DNA from: Metabacillus indicus LMG 22858
Lineage (GTDB): Bacteria; Bacillota; Bacilli; Bacillales; Bacillaceae
Direction: 5' to 3'
Length of the DNA: 64,000 bases
Assembly (NCBI RefSeq): GCF_000708755.2
Contig: NZ_JGVU02000001.1
Span: forward strand, 580,694-644,693
Positions within the stretch are counted from its first letter, which is position 1; each line of letters begins with the position of its first letter. The notes below the pieces were generated by a model. It was not told where the DNA came from. It worked only from the letters and a program-made list of their open reading frames with translations, and did not search any database. Position numbers and translations under genes: made by a program. Below are positions 26,942 to 34,704 of this stretch, one piece after another.

Positions 26942-27139
26942 TTAATATCCGAAATCCCAATCCATTTGCTCCTGCCAGACAGCGAAATGAAAGGGGGGAA
27001 GAATCATCGTTCTGCCATTCACTTTACAGCTGCACGAGTCTGAACCCGCATTCTCTTTCAGTTGCACATATATTTCTTCAGGAATATCCTCAAGAACAGT
27101 CATATCCTGATTTTCATGAAACAGCAAAACGGTTCCCAC
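26942..27139 (-). CDS. 65-residue acidic protein of unknown function
   Basis: The product is acidic, with a C-S-C pair near residue 36 and an aromatic C-terminus (H-F-A-V-W-Q-E-Q-M-D-W-D-F-G-Y). The GTG start follows GAAGGTG at seven bases and a terminator follows, so the gene looks real. Nothing in it identifies a family. Confidence 0.5.
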   Translation of the reverse strand: MGTVLLFHENQDMTVLEDIPEEIYVQLKENAGSDSCSCKVNGRTMILPPFHFAVWQEQMDWDFGY

Positions 27140-27270
27140 CGAAAAAACACCTTCTTTTACTAGAGATCAGTCAAAAAACACATTTAGAATTCTACCATGT
27201 TTTCGAATGAAATCCGCGGCTGAAAAGAAGATGTCATAAAATCGCCAAATCGAAATCGTTTACAGGAAGT

Positions 27271-27735
27271 TTAAAGGTGTTTTTTCATTTTGTACTGAAT
27301 GAAGAGCATGGGATCAATAGACACGTAATGCTCAGTTAAAACCGAGTAGCCCCTGTTCATGAAAAAGGTCCGGGCTGTTATTCCCGTACTGAGAGTGACC
27401 TTTTTGTGGCCCGAATCTCTTGCCGTTTTCTCCAGTGCCTCAAGAATGGCGGATCCGGTTCCCGTCCTTTGATGGTCTTTATGAGAATATAAAAAATGAA
27501 TGTCTCCGTTATGAGTCAGTGTGCCAAATCCTGTAATTTTTTTATTTATTACAGCAAGGAGAGTCGTGTTCACTGTCAGCAGGTCACCCCAATTTTCGTA
27601 GTGATCAAGTCTTTTTGGAGCAAGTGCATGTATATGATCAGATGAATAGTCTCTTCCATTAATTTCACAGACTGTATCAATATATAAGTTAATAACTTCT
27701 TCAAGATCCTTTTCTTCAAATAATCTAATCTTCAT
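27271..27735 (-). CDS. GNAT-family N-acetyltransferase
   Basis: The 154-residue protein has the GNAT core with the acetyl-CoA loop D-H-Q-R-T-G-T-G-S-A-I-L and the C-terminal F-M-N-R-G-Y-S strand, usual for small-molecule acetyltransferases. Its ATG at 27735 overlaps the end of the upstream PadR gene by 11 bases, so the two are translationally coupled and the PadR protein may control it. Confidence 0.82.
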   Translation of the reverse strand: MKIRLFEEKDLEEVINLYIDTVCEINGRDYSSDHIHALAPKRLDHYENWGDLLTVNTTLLAVINKKITGFGTLTHNGDIHFLYSHKDHQRTGTGSAILEALEKTARDSGHKKVTLSTGITARTFFMNRGYSVLTEHYVSIDPMLFIQYKMKKHL

Positions 27736-28282
27736 CAGCACCACCAAGTATGTTTAATTTTTCTGCACGCGCATCTTTAATTAAATCGGTTAACCAGGCA
27801 AGTTCTGCTTCTCCATGCAGTATTGATCCTCTAATTAAGTGAATAACAGCTCTCGGAAGCTTCTTATATAAGTCAAGTATTCCTTTAAGCTCTGTCACTC
27901 TCTTCTTTGTAAGCTCCACTCTCTTTTCAAGAACATCTGCGACTTCCTGAGGATTGCTGTGGAGAGTAAAAGCAACGCCCGTAAAAAGAGGATGATACAG
28001 ATTTGAATCGCTCGACAGTTCGTCCAGAATCAATTTGTGAAAGAGTTTTTTCCCTGATTCGGTAATCGAATAGATCGTTTTATCAGGCCTGTTCGTATCT
28101 TTAATAATGTCAACAATTTCAATATGCTCTTTCTTGTAAAGCTGTTCCACTGCATAATACAAGGAGCCTTTCTGCAGTTTCATAAAATGGTCCATATGTC
28201 TTTGTTCCATAATCTGCTTCATTTCATAGGGATGGGCATCCTGTTCCATTAAAAGCCCTAGTATGACCAATTTCATTGACAT
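27725..28282 (-). CDS. PadR-family transcriptional regulator
   Basis: The 185-residue protein starts with the PadR winged helix (I-L-G-L-L-M...H-P-Y-E-M-K-Q, then K-G-S-L-Y-Y-A-V-E-Q-L at the recognition helix) and ends with a helical dimerisation domain, as in PadR subfamily s2. These regulators often respond to phenolics or drugs and repress an adjacent gene. GAGGT lies eight bases before the ATG. A minus-strand promoter (TTGCTA, 18 bases, TATAAT) lies upstream near 28340-28370. Confidence 0.88.
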   Translation of the reverse strand: MSMKLVILGLLMEQDAHPYEMKQIMEQRHMDHFMKLQKGSLYYAVEQLYKKEHIEIVDIIKDTNRPDKTIYSITESGKKLFHKLILDELSSDSNLYHPLFTGVAFTLHSNPQEVADVLEKRVELTKKRVTELKGILDLYKKLPRAVIHLIRGSILHGEAELAWLTDLIKDARAEKLNILGGADED

Positions 28283-28501
28283 ACAGCATACCTCGCTTTA
28301 CCGAAGCTGGTGGATCTTGATCAGCTTACTTAAATTATATAGTCTAGTTTGACCATTTAGCAACGATTTTACATGAAGGTTCACTAAATCGATAAAAGGG
28401 AAAGATATCGGTGGAAATGTAAATGAACCATCTATCTATTTTCTGTTCTATCCTGTAAAATAAAGTGTTTGAAAAAATAGTTCCTTTATGGAGGAATACG
28501 T

Positions 28502-29761
28502 GTGCTGCAAATGATGAAACCTTTATTGGTTAATATTACAATTCTTTTTTCCCTTACCTATAATGCGAATCTGTTTTTTCCGTTTCATTCAACCCAGAAG
28601 CAGGCATTAAAACAGAAAATCATTTATGGGCTGATCAGCTCATTCGGCGCTCTTCTTTGCATGGCGTATCCGATCGAAACACTCGGTGATACGAATTTTG
28701 ATTTGAGAATGGTTGTTGTGATGATTGTCACCCTGTATTCCGGTTTTCTGTCAGGTGGAATTGTTCTTATTGTAACATGCTTTGCCAGATTTTTAATCGG
28801 CGGAGAATTCTATCAGATCGGGATTGCTGTTACAGTCTTTGCTTATGTTATGGCACTGCTGTTCAGGAAGGCGTTTCTTCAGTCAAGCAATAAATACATG
28901 TTTGGAAGCATCATTTTTGCCGTTTATTTTGCTGTCTATATTTTGATCATTTACTCTAAGATCAATTTTCTGGGACTTCCTTTTTACTTTGTCTATTTCC
29001 TGACCTTTTACTTTTCATGTATTTCGATGATTTATATTATTGAAAGCCTCATAAAAACAAATAAGCAGTTTGATGAAATGGTTTATATGGATAAACTCAC
29101 GACAATTGGCCAAATGGCAGCAGCCATTGCCCATGAGATCCGCAATCCAATCACAACGGTCAGAGGATTTATCCAGTATATACAGCAGAATACAGCTGAT
29201 GAAAATCTGAAAAAGTTTTCTCCTTTGATTTTGGAAGAACTGGACCGGACAAACAAAATTATTACAGATTATCTGCTGCTGTCAAAGCCCGGAAATCGTG
29301 AAATGACGAAGATCGATATAGATAATGTGCTAATGGACAGCATCGAGCTGCTGAAACCGCTCGGGTATTATTCCAATGTCAGCCTGACTTTCGAATCTGA
29401 CGCCAGAAACGCCGTATATGGGGACATCCATCTCCTGAAGCAGTCTTTGATGAATGTGATTAAAAATGCAATTGAATCCATTGAAGACAGCGGGGAAGTA
29501 GAAATAACCAAAACAACGAATGATGCAGACGGAACCATCAGCATTGCCATCAGTGATAACGGAAAAGGAATGACGGAGGAAGTAAGAAAAAACCTCGGTT
29601 TGCCGTTCTATACCACAAAATCAAAAGGCACCGGTCTTGGATCGATGATCACAAACAGGCTGATCAGGGAAATGGGCGGCACAGTCGAATACGAAAGTGA
29701 GCTTGGAAAGGGCACCTGCGTAATTATCAGCCTTCAGTTATATCAGGAAATGAATCACTGA
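28502..29761 (+). CDS. KinB-like membrane sporulation histidine kinase (5TMR-LYT type)
   Basis: The 419-residue kinase has six N-terminal membrane helices (5TM-5TMR_LYT type, residues 5-185), a HisKA domain with His211 in A-H-E-I-R-N-P, and a HATPase domain (D-N-G-K-G-M and G-T-G-L-G-S). Its size and layout match B. subtilis KinB (428 residues), which feeds Spo0F. No response regulator or kapB gene is adjacent. The GTG start follows GGAGG by seven bases. A 31-codon membrane peptide gene follows. Confidence 0.8.
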   Translation: MLQMMKPLLVNITILFSLTYNANLFFPFHSTQKQALKQKIIYGLISSFGALLCMAYPIETLGDTNFDLRMVVVMIVTLYSGFLSGGIVLIVTCFARFLIGGEFYQIGIAVTVFAYVMALLFRKAFLQSSNKYMFGSIIFAVYFAVYILIIYSKINFLGLPFYFVYFLTFYFSCISMIYIIESLIKTNKQFDEMVYMDKLTTIGQMAAAIAHEIRNPITTVRGFIQYIQQNTADENLKKFSPLILEELDRTNKIITDYLLLSKPGNREMTKIDIDNVLMDSIELLKPLGYYSNVSLTFESDARNAVYGDIHLLKQSLMNVIKNAIESIEDSGEVEITKTTNDADGTISIAISDNGKGMTEEVRKNLGLPFYTTKSKGTGLGSMITNRLIREMGGTVEYESELGKGTCVIISLQLYQEMNH

Positions 29762-29827
29762 AGAGAAGAAGGAGACACGAATGTTCGGAGAGAAAGTATA
29801 AAGGAGAAGGGGGAGACTGGAGATCAC

Positions 29828-29923
29828 ATGTTTTCTTTTCTCATGCAGGCACTAACCGTTGCCGGTGCCATTTTCTTGTTTACAGCCCTGTATATTGTGA
29901 TTCGAATGATTAAGAAGCAGTAA
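29828..29923 (+). CDS. 31-residue single-helix membrane peptide
   Basis: The peptide has a hydrophobic helix (about residues 5-25) and a basic end (R-M-I-K-K-Q). GGAG lies five bases before the ATG and a near-perfect terminator starts at the stop, so translation is plausible. It lies 66 bases after the KinB-like kinase with no terminator between and may be co-transcribed. It could be a kinase-associated membrane peptide; that is inference. Confidence 0.5.
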   Translation: MFSFLMQALTVAGAIFLFTALYIVIRMIKKQ

Positions 29924-29956
29924 AAAACCCAGTTCAAGCTGAACTGGGTTTTTTGT
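29924..29956 (+). terminator. terminator after the KinB-like operon
   Basis: AAAACCCAGTTCA and TGAACTGGGTTTT around a three-base loop, followed by T. Confidence 0.9.
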
Positions 29957-29960
29957 ATTG

Positions 29961-30236
29961 GACTCCCGGAGCTAAACGGGCGATTCCGCTTTTCTCGGTG
30001 TCCAGCTACATCGCCCAACTCCTCTGCCAGAACGGAACCGTCGGCAAAGGCAAAAAGCGCCTTCACCGCCGTTTCCTTATCTGACTCCCGGAGCTAAACG
30101 GGCGATTCCGCTTTTCTTATTGTCCAGCTACATCGCCCAACTCCTCTGCCAGAACGGAACCGTCGGCAAAGGCAAAAAGCGCCTTCACCGCCGTTTCCTT
30201 ATCTGACTCCCGTAGCTTACCGGGCGATTCCGCATT
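29961..30236. repeat. tandem 122-bp intergenic repeat (two copies plus a partial third)
   Basis: Copies begin at 29961, 30083 and 30205, an exact 122-base period. The first two differ at about three positions only, within the block just after CCGCTTTTCT. The third is a 32-base remnant with several changes. The unit contains the motif TGTCCAGCTACATCGCCC, which resembles the short interspersed repeats seen in intergenic DNA of many Bacillaceae. It is GC-rich compared with its surroundings and holds no credible ORF. Confidence 0.85.
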
Positions 30237-30241
30237 TCTAT

Positions 30242-31525
30242 CTATATACTATGTGAAATAAAATTAGCAAGAAACAGCACTGCGATGATGTAAAGCGGCA
30301 GGGCCACTTCGTTTGTGCGTTTCATGGCAAGTTTTAAGATTGGATAAGCAATGAATCCAAAGGCCATTCCGTCTACGATGCTGTAGGTAAGGGGAATGAG
30401 TGCAATGATCAAAAAGGCCGGAAAGCTTTCCGTAAAATCTTTCAGATCGATGTTCTGGATATTCTGAATCATCAGCCCGCCGATTAAAATTAAAATAGGG
30501 GCAATTGCACTGTCTGGAATCAATTTAAGATACGGCAGAAAGAACAGTGATCCTAAAAACAGGAAGCCTGCTGTGATGGCAGTCAGTCCTGTGCGTCCGC
30601 CTGCCTGAATTCCTGCAGCTGTTTCGACCGTGCTTACTGTTGGACTAGTTCCGAATAAGCCAGCTGTAATGGCCGAAATGGCATTTGCCCTGAGCGAACC
30701 GCTGTACCTGTCTTGTCTGCTGATCATATTGACGTGTCCGTGAACAAGGCCGATGTTTTCAAACACGATGACCATCGTGAGTGAGAAAGTGGCCGTCCAG
30801 AATGCGAGATCTGCCATCTGATTAAATGACATGGCGCCAAAAACCTGAGTATACGACGCCGCAGAAAAGGAGGTCCCGCTGCTTTGAGAACTGTCAATCA
30901 AGCCAAATCCTGCAGCAATGGCTGAACCGGCAAGAATGCTGATCAGGAAGTTGCCCGGAATGTTCCTGGCAAACAGCACAATTGTAATGATTAATGTTAT
31001 CAGCGTAACGAAGACATGGGGATCTGTAAAATCACCAAGTTTGACGAACGTCGTCTCGCTTCCGGTGACAATTCCGCCTTTTTGCAGACCGATAAACGTA
31101 AGGAATATCCCAATTCCGACCGTAATCGCTTCTTTCAGCGAGTCCGGTATGGAAGCGCTGATGATGCCGGAGAGCTTCGTGAATGCAACAAGTGCAAAAA
31201 GAAGACCTGAGACAAAAACGACGGCAAGACCTTCCTGCCAGGAAAGTCCCATAGAACCGCAGATGGTGTAGGTGAATAACGCATTCACCCCCATCCCTGG
31301 AACTAGAATAATCGGTGTTTTTCCAATAAAGCCCATTAGTACACAACCTGTGAAAGAGGTAAGAATGGTGGCGATAATGCCTGCTTCAATCGGAATGCCT
31401 GCGTCTGCCAAGATCGCTCCGTTAACGGCTACGATATAGACAATCGTAAAAAAGGAAATCATTCCTGCGAGCAGCTCTTTTTTGACTGTCGTGTCATGCT
31501 GTTCAAGCTGAAAGTACTTATGCAA
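30242..31525 (-). CDS. NCS2-family purine permease (AzgA/PbuG-PbuO type)
   Basis: The 427-residue protein has 12-14 membrane segments and the family motifs G-M-G-V-N-A-L-F-T and T-S-P-T-V-S-T-V-E-T-A-A-G. AzgA-type members import adenine, guanine or hypoxanthine with protons. The TTG start at 31525 follows AAGGAAGGG by eight bases. No purine riboswitch is visible upstream. The 3' end runs straight into the 122-bp repeats with no clear terminator. Confidence 0.88.
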   Translation of the reverse strand: MHKYFQLEQHDTTVKKELLAGMISFFTIVYIVAVNGAILADAGIPIEAGIIATILTSFTGCVLMGFIGKTPIILVPGMGVNALFTYTICGSMGLSWQEGLAVVFVSGLLFALVAFTKLSGIISASIPDSLKEAITVGIGIFLTFIGLQKGGIVTGSETTFVKLGDFTDPHVFVTLITLIITIVLFARNIPGNFLISILAGSAIAAGFGLIDSSQSSGTSFSAASYTQVFGAMSFNQMADLAFWTATFSLTMVIVFENIGLVHGHVNMISRQDRYSGSLRANAISAITAGLFGTSPTVSTVETAAGIQAGGRTGLTAITAGFLFLGSLFFLPYLKLIPDSAIAPILILIGGLMIQNIQNIDLKDFTESFPAFLIIALIPLTYSIVDGMAFGFIAYPILKLAMKRTNEVALPLYIIAVLFLANFISHSI

Positions 31526-31779
31526 TTTTTAACCCTTCCTTAAAAAGTAACCCTCGACCCAACCCGTACAACCGGCATCAGCCGATTCACATATAGCATT
31601 ATACCAAGAGGGAAGACTTTGTGCATTATCTTTATTTGTCATTTTCTGTGAGAGGCTTTTTTATCATGACTCTTATTAAACAGACAGGAGCTCGTTCACG
31701 TTAATTTTTTGTAAACGGGCAGGTGGCGGCTTCCTGTTTAAAGAAGATAACCATACAAAAAGAAAACGGAGGATGCAAA

Positions 31780-33099
31780 ATGGCACACTTAGAAAAGCCT
31801 GAAACGATTAGCCTTCAAAAGGATAGGGCCTGGAAACTGTACTTGTCGCTCCCTATTTTGTCATGGGCGCTTTATGATTTTGCGAACACCATCTTTTCAT
31901 CTAATATTACAACCATTTTCTTCCCTTTTTATTTGCAGGAAGTCATTGGCGCAAACGAAAGACTGGACCAGATCGCAAGTTCATTTATATCCTATGCCAA
32001 TGCAGCAGCAAGCTTCCTGCTCGTTCTGTTTTCTCCGCTGTTCGGCGTATTAATTGACAGATCGGGTAAAAAGAAGGCACATATTATTCCTTTTACCTTA
32101 ATAACCGTGCTGTGCACCATTCTTATGGGGGTTTTTGGAATGACAGAGTTTTCTTATACGCTCTTTGGACTCCCCGCTGGTTTAGTGTACGTTATTTTGC
32201 TCTTTATCATGGCGAAATTCTTTTACCATTCAAGCCTGATCTTTTATGATACGATGATTTCTGATTTAGGCACTGGAAAGCAGATTCCTTTAATATCTGG
32301 ATTCGGTGTTGCCGTAGGGTATGTAGGGACTCTTGTGGGCCTCAGTGTTTATCTGCTTATTGGAGATTCAGGCTTTCATAAGGCATTTATTCCGACAGCC
32401 CTTCTTTTTCTGGTCTTTTCCCTTCCGCTTTTTTTCTTTGTGAAAGAAAAGCCTTTTGAGGGTAAACCTCAAAAGACCGGATTTTTGGATGGCTACAGAG
32501 AAATTATCCGGACCTTTAAGGAAGTAAGAACGTATAAAGCCGTTTTTTTATTCATGATTGCCTATTTCTTTTTAAACGATGCCATCGCCACCGCCGTAGC
32601 GATGATGGCTGTTTATTCAAAGGCGATTGTAGGGTTTTCATCAGGTGAATTTATTTTGCTGTATCTTGTCTCAACGGTGGCAAGCATAGCCGGGTCTTTT
32701 GTATTTGGATATATTACAAAGGCATCAGGAACGAAAAAAAGCATTATGTATGTAGGCATCATTCTTGTCATAGCGCTGGCTTTTGCTGCATTTGCTGTTA
32801 ATGCAGCCATGTTCTGGGCAGCTGGAAGTTTATTCGGAGTTTCTCTTGGAGCTATGTGGGTCACATCAAGAACGTTCATTGTAGAATTGACGCCGGAAAA
32901 CAAGAGGGGACAGTTCTTTGGGCTTTTTGCCTTTTCCGGGAAGGTGTCATCCATTGCAGGGCCGCTGCTTTACGGAACCATTACACTTGTTCTTGCTGAT
33001 TACGGTGATCTTGCAAGCCGGATCGCCATTGGCTCACTGATGATTCTTGCAGGCATCGGGCTTGCTGTCCATATGTTTGTTCCTGACCATGAAGCGTAA
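31780..33099 (+). CDS. MFS transporter, UMF1/Atg22-like
   Basis: The 439-residue protein has 12 membrane helices and the family start W-A-L-Y-D-F-A-N-T-I-F-S-S, plus the G-x-x-x-D-R-S-G-K-K loop between helices 2 and 3. The UMF1 group includes yeast vacuolar amino acid effluxer Atg22; bacterial substrates are unknown. CGGAGG precedes the ATG at 31780; the longer frame adds 19 unsupported residues. Confidence 0.85.
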   Translation: MAHLEKPETISLQKDRAWKLYLSLPILSWALYDFANTIFSSNITTIFFPFYLQEVIGANERLDQIASSFISYANAAASFLLVLFSPLFGVLIDRSGKKKAHIIPFTLITVLCTILMGVFGMTEFSYTLFGLPAGLVYVILLFIMAKFFYHSSLIFYDTMISDLGTGKQIPLISGFGVAVGYVGTLVGLSVYLLIGDSGFHKAFIPTALLFLVFSLPLFFFVKEKPFEGKPQKTGFLDGYREIIRTFKEVRTYKAVFLFMIAYFFLNDAIATAVAMMAVYSKAIVGFSSGEFILLYLVSTVASIAGSFVFGYITKASGTKKSIMYVGIILVIALAFAAFAVNAAMFWAAGSLFGVSLGAMWVTSRTFIVELTPENKRGQFFGLFAFSGKVSSIAGPLLYGTITLVLADYGDLASRIAIGSLMILAGIGLAVHMFVPDHEA

Positions 33100-33126
33100 G
33101 CCTGAGATTTCCTCAGGCTTTTTTTC
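33098..33126 (+). terminator. terminator of the UMF1-type gene
   Basis: AAGCCTGAGG-type stem (GCCTGAG / CTCAGGC) followed by seven T. Confidence 0.85.
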
Positions 33127-33135
33127 ATTGTCCGG

Positions 33136-33162
33136 TTGAGAAAGATCAAATTGTTCCGATAT
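33136..33162 (+). promoter_or_regulatory. candidate sigma-D promoter of cheV
   Basis: TCCGATAT at 33155-33162 matches the sigma-D -10 at seven of eight bases. TTGA at 33136-33139 stands in for TAAA at 15-base spacing. The site is 36 bases before the cheV start. Chemotaxis genes commonly use sigma-D. Confidence 0.45.
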
Positions 33163-33197
33163 ATAAGGTATGTGTAACTATAGAGAGGAAGAAAACG

Positions 33198-34100
33198 ATG
33201 CAGCAGACAGAGATATTATTGGAAAGCGGCACGAATGAACTTGAAATCGTTGAATTTACTGTAGCGGGACTAAAATTCGGGATTAATGTCATTAAAGTGA
33301 AAGAAATCATCCAGCTTCAGACGATGACAAAAGTGCCTCATGCCCATCCGAACGTTGAAGGCATTACTGAGCTGAGAGGGGAAGTTCTGCCTGTAGTGGA
33401 TACAGCAAAAGCACTTGGTCTTGGGGAGAATCCCAACTCATCTGCAGACAAGCTGATTGTGACGGAATTTAATAAGCAAAAGGTCATCTTTCATGTGCAT
33501 GGCGTCACTCAAATTCACCGGATTTCATGGAGCCTGATTGAAAAACCGTCCCGTCTTTACCAGGGTCTCGAAAGTCAGATAACAGGAGTCGTGAAATGGA
33601 ACGGGGAAATGATTCTTCTGCCTGACTTTGAGAAACTGATTGTTGAGATTAATCCGGAATCGGGCATTCACTTAAATCAAATAAAAAAGCTCGGAAAGCG
33701 CGAACGGTCAGATAAGAAAATCGTCATCGCAGAAGATTCGCCATTACTCAGAGGGCTATTGCATGATACGCTGCAGGAAGCGGGATTTGTAAATCTGGAA
33801 TTTTTTGAAAATGGCAAAGACGCACTGGACTACCTTCAAACGCTCTGCAGCAGCGGCGGTGCATTAAAAGATGAAGTGCAGCTGGTGATTACAGACATTG
33901 AAATGCCGCAAATGGACGGCCACCATCTGACGAAGCGTATTAAGGAGCATACGGCGCTTGCGGTTCTGCCTGTTCTCATTTTTTCTTCGCTCATAACAGA
34001 GGATCTTAAACATAAAGGTAGAAAAGTCGGGGCGGACGGACAAGTAAGCAAACCTGAAATTGCTGAGCTCGTTTCCATGATTGATCAATATATTCTTTAG
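33198..34100 (+). CDS. cheV: chemotaxis coupling protein CheV
   Basis: The 300-residue protein joins a CheW-like domain (residues 10-160), which links chemoreceptors to CheA, to a response-regulator domain (about 175-300) with phospho-acceptor Asp233 in T-D-I-E-M-P-Q-M-D-G. It acts in adaptation. It is monocistronic, as in B. subtilis. AGAGAGGAAG precedes the ATG. Confidence 0.95.
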   Translation: MQQTEILLESGTNELEIVEFTVAGLKFGINVIKVKEIIQLQTMTKVPHAHPNVEGITELRGEVLPVVDTAKALGLGENPNSSADKLIVTEFNKQKVIFHVHGVTQIHRISWSLIEKPSRLYQGLESQITGVVKWNGEMILLPDFEKLIVEINPESGIHLNQIKKLGKRERSDKKIVIAEDSPLLRGLLHDTLQEAGFVNLEFFENGKDALDYLQTLCSSGGALKDEVQLVITDIEMPQMDGHHLTKRIKEHTALAVLPVLIFSSLITEDLKHKGRKVGADGQVSKPEIAELVSMIDQYIL

Positions 34101-34114
34101 GGCTGCAGGATGAA

Positions 34115-34150
34115 GAAAGAGGCCTTTCCATATGAGGAAAGGCCTCTTTC
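34115..34150. terminator. bidirectional terminator, cheV / ykyB
   Basis: GAAAGAGGCCTTTCC and GGAAAGGCCTCTTTC form a perfect 15-bp stem with a six-base loop. Confidence 0.85.
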
Positions 34151-34160
34151 ATATATCTCT

Positions 34161-34622
34161 TCAATAGCTCTCGCCCAAGCGTTTAAATACAGGTTTTTTG
34201 TATGTAGGTGCAGATTTATTGGGGCGGTTTGAAACAGTCTCCTTTACGCCGACATACTGCTGAAGCAGTGCTTTTGCTTTTGCCAGGGATAAATGTATTT
34301 TTGGATTTCGGTATGACTGATTCAGTGAACCGAGATGTGGGAGATTTTCGAAGTCATCTTTAGTGGGAGGCATATGAAAATAATATTCTCCGGCAGATAT
34401 AAGAACGTCTGACTGCTGTTTGCTGTTTTTAGGGTTATTGGAAAAGTGCAGTCCTTCTTTTTTTGCTTTTCCTTCGGTTAAGAGTTTTTGAAGGGCACGT
34501 TTCTTCAGCATATATAAAAATTTCGGGTCTGGCGCCGTCTTAGCATGCCGGTTTACGATATAGATTGCTTTTGCTACATTATCTGTCGTTGGTTTAAGCG
34601 GCTGATTTCGCTGATCGTCCAT
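34161..34622 (-). CDS. ykyB: YkyB family protein
   Basis: The 153-residue basic protein matches the YkyB family by its N-terminal A-K-A-I-Y-I-V-N-R-H-A-K-T-A-P block and L-Y-x-L-K-K motif, and by its place after cheV as in B. subtilis. Its function is unknown. AAGGAGAGAG precedes the ATG. Confidence 0.9.
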   Translation of the reverse strand: MDDQRNQPLKPTTDNVAKAIYIVNRHAKTAPDPKFLYMLKKRALQKLLTEGKAKKEGLHFSNNPKNSKQQSDVLISAGEYYFHMPPTKDDFENLPHLGSLNQSYRNPKIHLSLAKAKALLQQYVGVKETVSNRPNKSAPTYKKPVFKRLGESY

Positions 34623-34704
34623 TTTCTCTCTCCTTTGAACATTTATTCGCTTATTCTAAATTATACGTTTCCAGGTGTAAAATGCAAACTTAATCTAAAA
34701 TCAA

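Noticed and set aside
29824-30066. 80-codon minus-strand ORF across the 122-bp repeat
   Set aside because: It starts inside the repeat, lacks a ribosome site and runs through the strong terminator and the 31-codon gene.
31526-31779. Purine riboswitch before the NCS2 permease
   Set aside because: No conserved purine aptamer core was found in the 254-base gap; only promoter-like elements are visible.
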